Assembly: GCA_963746955.1 (NCBI GenBank)
Contig: CAVVDR010000009.1
Coordinates: 186,001-250,000, forward strand
Origin: DASQBT01 sp963746955
GTDB lineage: Bacteria; Pseudomonadota; Gammaproteobacteria; Burkholderiales; Thiobacillaceae
Direction: 5' to 3'
Length of the DNA: 64,000 nucleotides
Part shown: positions 17,262 through 25,683 of the stretch, piece after piece
Layout: every line of letters starts with the position of its first letter
How positions within the stretch are numbered: position 1 is the first letter of the stretch
Notes under the pieces: model-generated
What the model saw: the letters and a program-made list of their open reading frames with translations, nothing else
Told to the model about the DNA's origin: nothing
Database searches by the model: none
Made by a program: the position numbers and the translations under genes

Positions 17262-18230
17262 CTATTTCTTGGCTGCGGTGTCGCGGCTCATGGCGGTGCG
17301 CCGTTCCAGCGTCACCACCCGGGTCGGCTCGACGCCGAGGACACGATGCTTGAGGGCCGGCAGACTCTTGCGCAGGCTGGTCTGATACTTGGAATTGATG
17401 TTCGCCATCACCACGCCCGACCCGCGCGGCAGGCGGTCGAGCACCACTCCCCAGGGATCGACGATCATGCTATCGCCATGGGTTTCGCGGCCGGAGAGAT
17501 GATAGCCCCCCTGGGCGGGGGCGATGACATAGGCAAGATTCTCGATCGCGCGAGCCCTCACCAGGGTTTCGAAATGCGCCTTGCCGGTGGTTTCGGTAAA
17601 TGCCGATGGCACCACGATCAGATCCACATCGGGCATGGCGCGGTAGAGTTCGGGAAAACGCAGGTCGTAGCATACCGACAGGCCGATACGGCCGAACGGG
17701 CTGTTGACCACCACGACTGTGTCGCCCCCCTCGATGGTATTCTCTTCCTGGTAGTGTTCGACGCCAAGATCGAGGCCAAACAGATGGATCTTGTCGTAGC
17801 GCGCGACCTGCTTGCCGCGCTCGTCGTAGACCAGGCAGGCGTTGCGCACCTTGTTCGGGTCGGAAGACTCAAGCGGCACTGTGCCTCCCACCAGCCAGAG
17901 CTTGTGCTTTTTGGCCATGCGGGAAAGGAAGTCCTGCATCGGACCCTTGCCTTCCTTCTCCCTAACCTTCACCTTGTCGGTGTCTTTCAGGCCCATGATG
18001 GCGAAATATTCCGGCAAGGCCGCCAACCGCGCGTTGGCCTCAGCCACCTGTTCGATGAGACGCTCCGCTTCGGCGAGATTGGCCACCACATTGGGCCCGG
18101 ACGCCATCTGGATGGCCGCTACCCGCACGGTACCGGCGGGCTGCTGGGGCGCAGGCCTCTTCTGGCTGCCGCGCGTTCGGGCTACGCTCGATTTTGCATT
18201 CCTGCTGGTCTTAGGGTACGGGGTAGGCAT
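17262..18230 (-). CDS. Carbon-nitrogen hydrolase (nitrilase superfamily)
   Basis: About 322 residues. The catalytic triad motifs are present: glutamate in ALPEYFAIMG, lysine in YDKIHLFGLD and cysteine in VCYDLRFPELY. The closest resemblance is the Nit1/Nit2-type omega-amidase or deaminated-glutathione amidase branch found beside tldD in many Betaproteobacteria. The first about 45 residues form a basic low-complexity extension before the domain begins (VRVAAIQMASG). The start is taken at ATG 18230, overlapping the end of yhdP by 20 bases; a later start is possible. Confidence 0.88.
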   Translation of the reverse strand: MPTPYPKTSRNAKSSVARTRGSQKRPAPQQPAGTVRVAAIQMASGPNVVANLAEAERLIEQVAEANARLAALPEYFAIMGLKDTDKVKVREKEGKGPMQDFLSRMAKKHKLWLVGGTVPLESSDPNKVRNACLVYDERGKQVARYDKIHLFGLDLGVEHYQEENTIEGGDTVVVVNSPFGRIGLSVCYDLRFPELYRAMPDVDLIVVPSAFTETTGKAHFETLVRARAIENLAYVIAPAQGGYHLSGRETHGDSMIVDPWGVVLDRLPRGSGVVMANINSKYQTSLRKSLPALKHRVLGVEPTRVVTLERRTAMSRDTAAKK

Positions 18231-21200
18231 TCGTTTGGTTTTGTTCCTTGCCAAATTTCGGTTTGGCCAACTTGGTGACATTGGGTTCAGCCCAAGGTCC
18301 GTTGACCAGTATTTCATATGAGGTCGCTTCCTCGATTGGGTCCTTGAGGACTTTCTGCACCGCCAGCATGCCCAGCCCCGCCAGTGGCCCGCCGATTAGC
18401 GCGCCCGCCACCGCCACGCTTTCCGACAGCTTGGGGCTGACCTTGACCCGAAGCTGGACCGTTTCATCCGATAGCCTGGCAACGCCGGACATCTTCACCG
18501 TCGCGGCTGGGCCTTTCATACGGAAGTCATCGCTGTAAACATTGCCGCCAACAATTCTAAGCGTAGCGGAAATGTCATCGAAGGCGAAACCTTCAGTAAA
18601 CACATCGCGAAAATCCAGATTCATGCGGCGCGGAATGGATTGCAGGCTGATCACCCCCAGAAGCTTGGCGACGCCTGGGTCGGCCTTGAGGAACTGGCCG
18701 CTCTGGGCCTTGAAGTCAAGCGTGCCGGTCAGGGTGCGAAACGCGAAGTCGGCCGGCGATCCTTGCCAGGTGACGTCCCCGGATACGCTGCCTCTTCCTC
18801 GTTTGACCATGCCCGGAAAGCCGTAGCGGGCGAGCATCTTGCCGGCATCCTTGATGTCCGTTTCCAGTTTGACGTGGGTTTCGTCGCCGGCCACCCCTTT
18901 CCACAAACCGCTCATGGAGATGACGCTGTCAGGATTGGTCAAGCGCAATTGATCGATTACCAGGCCTGCGCTGCTGCCATGAGCCAAGGCTTCCAGCCGC
19001 CCCAGGGTCAGATCCGGCATGCGCAAGTCATCCACCGAAACATCCAGCGAGGGAAAATCCGCTGCGACAACACGCGGCCCTTGAAGCTTTGCACCCGCTG
19101 ACATCGGTGCCGGGATCACCAATTGCTTGAACACGCCGGACACCCGGGAAACCGCCCCTTCCGTCGCGCGCCGGTACGCAATGCTGCCCTGAACGCCGTG
19201 TCCCCCAACATCGACCTTGAGGATGCCTCCCTTCAGCTTGCCGTCGATATTGATGTCGGTAAACCGGCGACCGAGAAATTCCAGGTGGGAGAGGGTCAGG
19301 TTGATCCCGTTGAGCGGTGCCTGATCATTCCCGCCCAGGGGAACCAGGTCCAGCCAACCGCCCAGATCAAAATCGCCCACATAGCCAGCCACCGACAAAC
19401 CCGGTTGCTGAGGCAACTGGGCCGGTGCACCGAAGCGAATTTCCCCGCGATCCACTTTCATGCCCCTGGCCGTGGGCCGGCTAACCCATACGCCAGACAC
19501 TTGCCTGCCATAGTTGAGTGATGACCAGGTCGATCCATCCTTGAGCGGCTGTTGCTCAATGGTCATCTGCGCCGCCTGTGCAGCGCGCTTGGCCAGCGGC
19601 GCGGGCAGAGCAGATTCCAGGCCCACCAGGTTCGATTCCGCCTTGACACTGGCATGCGCCCCATTGCCCAGCAGCATCTCGCCTTTCCACTTTGCCTGGC
19701 CAGACAACAGACGGCTGACCGGTTTGCCCAGCCAGGTTTCCAACGCCGCCGCCGTAAATACGCCCTGCCCCAGAACGCGCGCTCTGGAGTCCTGGGTAGT
19801 GACGGCGAATAGTGCCGGTCCGCCCAAGGTCCGGGCGCTAATCCGGTTCGCGCTGACCGCCCCTTCGGTGAAGTTGAGATGGCCGCCGACCTGTTCCAGC
19901 CGGGGAACGTCGGGTCCGGGGTAGATGGTGTTGTTGTTGAATTCCAGCCGGCCGGCCACCGTGGTGTCGGAAATGTGGCCCAATGGCACCTTGATGTTGA
20001 GCGCCAGACCGAGATCTCCCGTTCCGGTCATGTCTTCGGTAAGGTTGTCGATCCGGTCCGACACCGGACTGAAATTGGCGAAGCGAACGAATTCTGCCAC
20101 GGGCCCGCTCGCTTCCCCTTTTACATCGAGAATTTCATCCATTGCCCCGAGATGAGGGATCACCACCTGCACGCCGTGTAATTGGGCGCCGAAGATGTGC
20201 GCCTGATCCGAAAGAATTTCCAGCCGTTCATTGCGAAAGCGCAGTTGCCCGTCTATTCCGTCGATGTTTGGCCAGTCGCCGGCATAGTGAAGCGAAACGC
20301 CATTCGCCAGCACATCGATCTGAAACAGCCCACCGACATTGTTGCGGAACGGGAAACGGCGCGCTTCTCCACGCAGGGTAAAAGTCCCCTGCCGGGCAAC
20401 GCCTGCAAGCAAGCCCTGCTTGAGCCAGGAGTAGGCCTCGTCATGTACCGTCTTGGGCATGTAGCGATAGACTGCGGCGCCGGCCGCCCGTTCCAGGCGG
20501 CCCGACAGATCCACCTGGTCAGGGCCGTTGCTGCCGATTCGATAGGTGCCGGCCAGGGTCGCGGCAAGGTCGGCATTTTCGAGGTCAACATTCGCAAGCT
20601 GCAATTCATACCCGGAACTCTTCCAGCGCCAGCCTCCCTGGGCAAGAAGCCGGGTCCAATCCATCTTGTGGTCGCGGAATACCTGCGGCAGGTCCAGCTG
20701 GCCTGGCCGGACCTCGATGCTGAATTCTCCCTTGTCCTGGTTTCCTGCCAGGCTGCCGTTCAATCCCTTTGCGCCCGGCCACTGGTCGAGCGCTTCCCAG
20801 GCAAGTTGCCGAAAACGTGCATTCACGCTGAATGTGGCTCTTTCGCCCGGGCGGGAAGCGGGATGCCAGCTTGCCTGCAGATGATCCACACGACCCTGCG
20901 CCTGCAGGGCGCTCAAGCGATTCTGCAACGCCGGCTTGATCGGCAGCGACGCCAGCAGCGGGCGCAAGGACGCCAGTTGCAGTACGTCCGCTGCCAACTG
21001 GAAGCTGCCGTTTCCGGCCCAACTCACCTGGCCGTTGAGCGGACCGATCGACGCACCTCCGGTCGGCTGCAATGAAAGGCCCCCCACTTTTACCGATTGG
21101 GTGCCTGCTTTCGATTGCCAGCCCACCTCGCCCACCAGCCTGCGCAAATTGAGCGGCGCCTGCTGCGGGTCGAATTGAGCGCCAACCTCAAGCATGTTCA

Positions 21201-22029
21201 GCCGCGCATCCAGCGCCACAATCCGGCCCCTGTCTATCCGGGCCGTCATCAATAAGCCTCCGCGGCCAGCTTTAAGGTAAGGCAGGTCCGTCCATGCGGA
21301 CAGGGAATCGAGCCGCATGTTGCGAAACAGTCCATGGAGGGTTCCATACCATTCACTCAGCCGGAAGAATCCGCGCCCATGCAACATACCGCCCAATTCA
21401 AGCGGACCGCCTACGCGTGCCGGCGGCGTTGCGGAGAGTTCGAATTCATGCCTGCGCCCCAAATTGCTGAGATCGACTCTTACGCCGGTCAGAACGAGCG
21501 GCGGGGCTTGTCTGAAGTCATCGATCCAGGCCAGGGTAAGTCCTTGCACCGACACTTCGCCCTGCTTCAGCAGCCAGTCCGAGAAGGCATGATTGGAGCT
21601 ATGAGGATCGATGGCGATCCCCCCCAAACGGTAGTTGCCATCCGGCGTTCGACGCAGTGCAAGTATCGAGCCCTGCACAGTCAAAGTGTGAAAACGCGGT
21701 TCCAGGGTCAACACGCTGCGCCAGCCAAAACGGCCATCAATGCGGTCAAAATGAAGAACTGGCCGGTTGTCCCCATCATGCAGGGTTACGCCCTTGAGCG
21801 TGAACCAGGGTCGGGCGCCGCCCCATTCGCCGCCCACCTCCGCCAGACTGACCTGAAATCCCGTTGCGGATGAAAGCAGATCCTCGATGGTGCTGCGGTA
21901 GTCCGCGATATGGGGCAGCACCCACAGGTACAGGTAGCCCAGCAAGCCCCCCCCCATCGCCATTGCCGCCAGCAGGGCGAACCCGCTCCAGCGCAACAGT
22001 CGGGTCAAGAGAGGCATGTCAGAGAGCAA
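18211..22029 (-). CDS. yhdP: YhdP-family AsmA-like envelope protein
   Basis: 1272 residues, the usual family length. One N-terminal membrane segment (LLRWSGFALLAAMAMGGGLLGYLYLWV) anchors a long periplasmic beta-rich part of DUF3971/AsmA type. The C-terminal region contains repeated LxGxx-type strands and ends near a second hydrophobic patch (VAVAGALIGGPLAGLGMLAV). YhdP, TamB and YdbH are thought to bridge the periplasm and move phospholipids to the outer membrane. It precedes the nitrilase and tldD genes, a common betaproteobacterial arrangement. Confidence 0.9.
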   Translation of the reverse strand: MLSDMPLLTRLLRWSGFALLAAMAMGGGLLGYLYLWVLPHIADYRSTIEDLLSSATGFQVSLAEVGGEWGGARPWFTLKGVTLHDGDNRPVLHFDRIDGRFGWRSVLTLEPRFHTLTVQGSILALRRTPDGNYRLGGIAIDPHSSNHAFSDWLLKQGEVSVQGLTLAWIDDFRQAPPLVLTGVRVDLSNLGRRHEFELSATPPARVGGPLELGGMLHGRGFFRLSEWYGTLHGLFRNMRLDSLSAWTDLPYLKAGRGGLLMTARIDRGRIVALDARLNMLEVGAQFDPQQAPLNLRRLVGEVGWQSKAGTQSVKVGGLSLQPTGGASIGPLNGQVSWAGNGSFQLAADVLQLASLRPLLASLPIKPALQNRLSALQAQGRVDHLQASWHPASRPGERATFSVNARFRQLAWEALDQWPGAKGLNGSLAGNQDKGEFSIEVRPGQLDLPQVFRDHKMDWTRLLAQGGWRWKSSGYELQLANVDLENADLAATLAGTYRIGSNGPDQVDLSGRLERAAGAAVYRYMPKTVHDEAYSWLKQGLLAGVARQGTFTLRGEARRFPFRNNVGGLFQIDVLANGVSLHYAGDWPNIDGIDGQLRFRNERLEILSDQAHIFGAQLHGVQVVIPHLGAMDEILDVKGEASGPVAEFVRFANFSPVSDRIDNLTEDMTGTGDLGLALNIKVPLGHISDTTVAGRLEFNNNTIYPGPDVPRLEQVGGHLNFTEGAVSANRISARTLGGPALFAVTTQDSRARVLGQGVFTAAALETWLGKPVSRLLSGQAKWKGEMLLGNGAHASVKAESNLVGLESALPAPLAKRAAQAAQMTIEQQPLKDGSTWSSLNYGRQVSGVWVSRPTARGMKVDRGEIRFGAPAQLPQQPGLSVAGYVGDFDLGGWLDLVPLGGNDQAPLNGINLTLSHLEFLGRRFTDINIDGKLKGGILKVDVGGHGVQGSIAYRRATEGAVSRVSGVFKQLVIPAPMSAGAKLQGPRVVAADFPSLDVSVDDLRMPDLTLGRLEALAHGSSAGLVIDQLRLTNPDSVISMSGLWKGVAGDETHVKLETDIKDAGKMLARYGFPGMVKRGRGSVSGDVTWQGSPADFAFRTLTGTLDFKAQSGQFLKADPGVAKLLGVISLQSIPRRMNLDFRDVFTEGFAFDDISATLRIVGGNVYSDDFRMKGPAATVKMSGVARLSDETVQLRVKVSPKLSESVAVAGALIGGPLAGLGMLAVQKVLKDPIEEATSYEILVNGPWAEPNVTKLAKPKFGKEQNQTNAYPVP

Positions 22030-22132
22030 GGGAAAGCCAACAGGAAGAATCGTTCATTCTACAGGTGCACCACCCGACTTGGGACTCACGACCGGGCTGG
22101 CGCTTGTGATTGTGAGGACAACACGCGGGTTC

Positions 22133-22525
22133 CTATTCAAGACTCTCGCTGAATCGGCGTATCCTGCGCCGGTTTTTCTTGGTTGGTCGGCCTTTGAGCG
22201 CAGCGGCCGGATTGAGCTGCACGCGCCGCTCTTCCAGTTGGGTTTGCCGGCGTGTCAGGCTTTGCTCCGATTCCTCATACAGGCTGCGGGCCACAGTCGC
22301 GGGCCCGCGCTTATCGGACAAGGCTAGAACAGCGAGTTCCCACTCGATTTCACCGATATGGACAAGCAAGCGGTCTCCCGCCCGCACCTCCTTCGCTGGC
22401 TTGCACCGTTCTCCATTCAGTCTCACCCGGCCGCCTTCGACTGCCTGAGTGGCGAGCGACCGGGTTTTGAAGAACCGGGCGGCCCACAGCCATTTGTCTA
22501 TTCTGACCTTATCCACGATGCTCAA
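22133..22525 (-). CDS. hslR: Heat shock protein 15 homologue, S4 RNA-binding
   Basis: 130 residues. The N-terminal S4 domain (VRIDKWLWAARFFKTRSLATQAVEGG, given here only by its start and end motifs VRIDKWLWAARFFKTR) and a basic C-terminal tail (RPTKKNRRRIRR) match Hsp15. That protein recycles stalled 50S subunits carrying nascent chain. The first codon is TTG at 22525; GTG three codons in is an alternative. The TTG overlaps the stop codon of a short upstream frame. Confidence 0.88.
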   Translation of the reverse strand: MSIVDKVRIDKWLWAARFFKTRSLATQAVEGGRVRLNGERCKPAKEVRAGDRLLVHIGEIEWELAVLALSDKRGPATVARSLYEESEQSLTRRQTQLEERRVQLNPAAALKGRPTKKNRRRIRRFSESLE

Positions 22526-22779
22526 TTCCCGCCAGCAACAACGTTTTCAAGCTGTGGGGCCGCTTCACGCACGCGCCCCGGATGCTTCCGCACCCGCCGC
22601 GTCGCCGCTCGCCCCACGACCGACCATCCATGCTCCAGGCAGGACCGGCTGACCGTCAAGAGCGCATCCTGTGACAAGGGACCTTGCAGCGTTGCCAAGA
22701 GGATGACCAGACGCCGCCAAGAATTCAAGTGCCAATTGGTTCTGCACCAGCGAACGATGACCCACGCCCGATGGCCCAC
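22522..22779 (-). CDS. Doubtful short ORF overlapping the hslR start
   Basis: An 85-codon frame ends in a TGA that overlaps the hslR TTG start (TTGA), an arrangement typical of coupled genes. The translated part LVILLATLQGPLSQDALLTV looks protein-like and the tail is basic. No family is recognised and the upstream sequence has no clear ribosome site, so this may be a relic or chance. Confidence 0.25.
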   Translation of the reverse strand: MGHRAWVIVRWCRTNWHLNSWRRLVILLATLQGPLSQDALLTVSRSCLEHGWSVVGRAATRRVRKHPGRVREAAPQLENVVAGGN

Positions 22780-23010
22780 GCGGGGCGTTCGAGGCTTACA
22801 TGGACAGCACGATCAAGCTTGCGCCGGGAGCAGAATGCATTGGGCTTCATATGCGGGTGCCCTATTGCAGTCCAATGTGGATCAGTGCATGGATGTGATG
22901 GCGGAATCCGACCTGAAAACCGCAGACCACCTGGAACGCGGCATTGTAGAAATTGCCCTGCACTATCATCGGTAATCCGAAGACACCCATAGATTCGACA
23001 GAACACAATC
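22780..23010. other. Intergenic region before the flavin reductase relic
   Basis: No intact gene in the roughly 480 bases between hslR and 23011. A plus-strand frame ending at 22975 finishes with a protein-like stretch (VMAESDLKTADHLERGIVEI) that may be the end of a decayed gene. Its upstream part is not convincing. Confidence 0.35.
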
Positions 23011-23314
23011 ATGCCCATCAAAGTGCTTGCTTTCGCCAGCTCGCTCCGGCGAATCCTTCAACCGCAAGGCGCTGGACTGCGCGGTGGCCGGCACCAGGGC
23101 TGCGGGAGCGGATGTGAATCTGATCGATCTTAGGGATTATTCAATGCCCCTGTTTGACCAGGACCGGGAAAGCGTGAGCGGGGTTGCGGAGAACGCAGTC
23201 GCACTGAAACGGCTGTTCACCAAGCACGCGGGACTGTTACTTGCCTGCCCAGAATACAACAGCTCCATCACTCCGCTGCTGAAAATCACACTGGACTGGG
23301 TGGTTCATGACTGA
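23011..23314 (+). pseudogene. NADPH-dependent FMN reductase, frameshifted and truncated
   Basis: The ATG at 23011 gives MPIKVLAFASSLR, the normal beginning of the flavodoxin-like reductase family. At about 23050 one extra C shifts the frame, after which the +1 frame continues with ESFNRKALDCA and the family motif CPEYNSSITPLLKITLDW. The frame then stops after about 100 codons, where intact members continue to about 180. Degraded family-like residues may extend to about 23500. The gene looks inactive in this sequence. Confidence 0.8.
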
Positions 23315-23500
23315 CACTGCAGTTGTCGCACGCTTCAGGTTGCGCGCTTTCAGGATATGGGCCGCCTCACCCCGCTGCTCCTCCTCTATCCGCTTCCTGT
23401 TTGTCAGGAAAGCGCTTTGCCTTCCGTCTCCCGCAGATTCGCAGTCATCCGCGACACCCTTGCCGTTCAACCCGCTCTTCCCTTTACTGAGCGCAGTCAA

Positions 23501-23532
23501 AAATAGAAAAAGCCGCCTGACGGCGGCTTTTC
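23501..23532 (-). terminator. Intrinsic terminator of rplM-rpsI
   Basis: On the minus strand AAAGCCGCC-GTCA-GGCGGCTTT is followed by TTTCTATTTTT. A GC-rich stem with a U-rich tract lies 14 bases beyond the rpsI stop codon. Confidence 0.85.
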
Positions 23533-23545
23533 TCTGGCAAGCCGA

Positions 23546-23938
23546 TTAACGCTTGGAGAACTGCTTGCGCCGACGGGCTTTATGCAGGCCGACCTTCTTC
23601 CGTTCCACCGATCGGGCGTCTCGGGTCACCAGTCCGGCGGCCTTGAGCGCGGGCTTGAGATTGCCGTCATAGTCAATCAGCGCACGGCTAATGCCGTGGC
23701 GTATTGCGCCGGCCTGACCGGTTTCGCCGCCGCCCGCCACATTGACCATGATGTCGAAGCGCTGCAGGTTCTCGGTCAGCACCAGGGGTTGACGCACCAC
23801 CATGCGGCCAGTTTCGCGCGAAAAGTAGTCGTCCACGGGCTTGCCGTTGACCACAATTGCGCCCGAACCGGCTTTCAGAAATACCCGGGCCACGGATTCC
23901 TTGCGACGGCCGGTACCATAGTTGTAATCACCAATCAT
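23546..23938 (-). CDS. rpsI: 30S ribosomal protein S9
   Basis: 130 residues. Typical S9 features: YGTGRRKESVARVFLKAG near the N-terminus, the GGGETGQAGAIRHGISRAL region and the basic C-terminus ending KQFSKR that contacts tRNA in the P site. The start ATG at 23938 is preceded by GAGGATC; the frame is open further upstream but extends into rplM. It forms an operon with rplM (16-base spacer) and ends at a strong intrinsic terminator. Confidence 0.97.
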   Translation of the reverse strand: MIGDYNYGTGRRKESVARVFLKAGSGAIVVNGKPVDDYFSRETGRMVVRQPLVLTENLQRFDIMVNVAGGGETGQAGAIRHGISRALIDYDGNLKPALKAAGLVTRDARSVERKKVGLHKARRRKQFSKR

Positions 23939-23954
23939 AATCTGTCTGATCCTC

Positions 23955-24389
23955 TTAGCCCTTGATGTCGAGCGCTTGCGGCTGTTGGGCAATATGGGGA
24001 TGGTCACTACCCGCATACACTTTCATTTTCTTGATCATGGCATAACCCAAGGGGCCTTTGGGCAGCATGCCCTTAACCGCCTTTTCCAGGACCCTGCCAG
24101 GAAAGCGCTCCTGCATCTTGGCAAATGTGGTTTCATAAATTCCTCCGGGATAGCCGGAATGGCGGAAATATTTCTTGTCTTCGGACTTGTTGCCGGTCAC
24201 GCGGATCTTGCCTGCATTAACCACCACGATGTAGTCGCCGGTATCCACGTGAGGCGTAAATTCAGCCTTGTGCTTGCCGCGCAAACGGCGAGCGATTTCG
24301 CTTGCCAGGCGGCCAAGCACGACGTCAGTTGCATCCACCACGAACCAGTCGCGTTTCACTTCGTGCGGCTTTGCGGAAAAGGTTTTCAT
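23955..24389 (-). CDS. rplM: 50S ribosomal protein L13
   Basis: 144 residues, family length. Signatures include FVVDATDVVLGRLASEIA, GDYIVVVNAGKI and KAVKGMLPKGPLG. It is the first gene of the rplM-rpsI operon. In several bacteria L13 represses its own operon through a leader hairpin; the 115-base region shared with the divergent elyC-like gene is where such control would lie, but no specific structure was identified. Confidence 0.97.
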   Translation of the reverse strand: MKTFSAKPHEVKRDWFVVDATDVVLGRLASEIARRLRGKHKAEFTPHVDTGDYIVVVNAGKIRVTGNKSEDKKYFRHSGYPGGIYETTFAKMQERFPGRVLEKAVKGMLPKGPLGYAMIKKMKVYAGSDHPHIAQQPQALDIKG

Positions 24390-24503
24390 GTCCAGACCCT
24401 AAAATCCCAAGCGCGTGGCTCGGCGTATATCTGAAAAGCCGCCTAGTTTAGCGACACCCGGCCACCCGTGTCAAACCCAACATAGATGGGATAATGCCAG
24501 CAA

Positions 24504-25292
24504 ATGACCAATTTCTACCTTTCCCACGTTCTGGGCACACTCCTGCTCCCGCCAGGAACGTTTCTGCTCCTGCTTCTCGCAGCCTGGGTCAGTCCATGGC
24601 GCTGGCTCAAGCGGATATTTCTAGGGCTCAGCTTTTTCGGCCTCTACCTGCTATCCACTGCATGGTGCGCAGGCTGGCTGCAGAAGAGCCTCGAAATCGC
24701 GCCCCCACTGTCACTGTCCGACCTGCCTTCGGCCGACGCCATTGTGGTCTTGGGGGGCGGACGGCATGTAGATATGCCGGAATACGGTGGCGACACCGTC
24801 AATGAACTAACCCTGGAGCGACTGCGCTACGCCGCCCAACTTTACAAGTCCAAACACCTGCCCATCCTGGTGACAGGCGGCGCGCCCGGAGGCGGGACCG
24901 AGCCGGAGGGCACGCTGATGAAAGAAGTCCTGGAGCGCGACTACGGCATTCCGGTTACCTGGACCGAAACCAATTCCCTCACCACCTGGGAAAATGCCGT
25001 CAAGGCTGCGCCGATCCTCAAACGCGCCAAGATCAAGCGGATTCTCCTGGTTACTCATGCAAGTGACCTGCGCCGGGCGGTTCCGCTGTTCCGCCAGCAA
25101 GGGCTGCAGGTCATCCCTGCCGGAACGCGCTTCGCCCGTGTTCGAATCGACGATCCATTGATTTTCCTGCCTGACGCGCGATCCCTGACAGAGTCTACCT
25201 GGGCTCTGCACGAATGGCTGGGTTTGGTATGGTATAGGCTACGTTCCTTTCTGCATGGACACGCACATGAAAGCACGGATCAAGCTCATTGA
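24504..25292 (+). CDS. DUF218 membrane protein (ElyC/YdcF-like)
   Basis: 262 residues. Two hydrophobic segments at the N-terminus (FLLLLLAAWV; IFLGLSFFGLYLL) precede a DUF218 domain with DAIVVLGGG, LVTGGAPGGGTEPEG, TNSLTTWENA and LLVTHASDLRRAV motifs. ElyC affects peptidoglycan assembly through the undecaprenyl-phosphate carrier in E. coli, while YdcF binds SAM; which applies is uncertain. It overlaps the osmC-like gene by 26-38 bases, so the two are co-transcribed. Confidence 0.85.
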   Translation: MTNFYLSHVLGTLLLPPGTFLLLLLAAWVSPWRWLKRIFLGLSFFGLYLLSTAWCAGWLQKSLEIAPPLSLSDLPSADAIVVLGGGRHVDMPEYGGDTVNELTLERLRYAAQLYKSKHLPILVTGGAPGGGTEPEGTLMKEVLERDYGIPVTWTETNSLTTWENAVKAAPILKRAKIKRILLVTHASDLRRAVPLFRQQGLQVIPAGTRFARVRIDDPLIFLPDARSLTESTWALHEWLGLVWYRLRSFLHGHAHESTDQAH

Positions 25293-25683
25293 AGGCGTTT
25301 CATTTGCCGGGCAAAGCGAATCCGGCCACACCGTGGTCATGGATGGCTCCCCCGACGGAGGCGGTAAGAATTTGGGCGTGCGCCCCATGGAAATGTTGCT
25401 GCTGGGCATGGGAGGCTGTACGGCCTACGACGTGGTCCTCATACTGCGCAAGAGCCGCCAGCACATTACCGATTGCGTCGCTGAGATTGACGCCATCCGC
25501 GCCGATGCGAACCCCAAGGTGTTCACCAAAATCAACGTCCACTTCATCGTGAGCGGCAAAGGCCTGGAGCGCAAGAAGGTGGAAATGGCAATCAAGCTGT
25601 CTGCGGAGAAATACTGCTCGGCCAGCATCATGCTGGGCAAAGTCGCCGAAATTACGCATGACTTCGAGATCGTCGAGGGCTAG
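25267..25683 (+). CDS. OsmC/YhfA-family protein
   Basis: 138 residues from ATG 25267 (an ATG four codons earlier, 25255, is also possible). The OsmC fold is indicated by GVRPMEMLLLGMGGCTAYDV and by the second cysteine in EKYCSASIMLG, the pair that reduces organic peroxides in OsmC/Ohr. YhfA-type members are less well characterised. It starts inside the end of the elyC-like gene. Its stop codon TAG is part of the CTAG target duplicated by the adjacent IS5 element, so the reading frame is intact. Confidence 0.85.
   Translation: MKARIKLIEGVSFAGQSESGHTVVMDGSPDGGGKNLGVRPMEMLLLGMGGCTAYDVVLILRKSRQHITDCVAEIDAIRADANPKVFTKINVHFIVSGKGLERKKVEMAIKLSAEKYCSASIMLGKVAEITHDFEIVEG
25680..25683. repeat. Target-site duplication CTAG, left copy
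   Basis: CTAG immediately before the left inverted repeat of the IS, identical to the copy at 26850-26853. It includes the stop codon of the osmC-like gene. IS5-group elements duplicate CTAR targets. Confidence 0.85.

Noticed and set aside
17346..18278. 310-codon frame opposite the nitrilase gene
   Set aside because: Antisense shadow of a gene with all catalytic motifs on the other strand.
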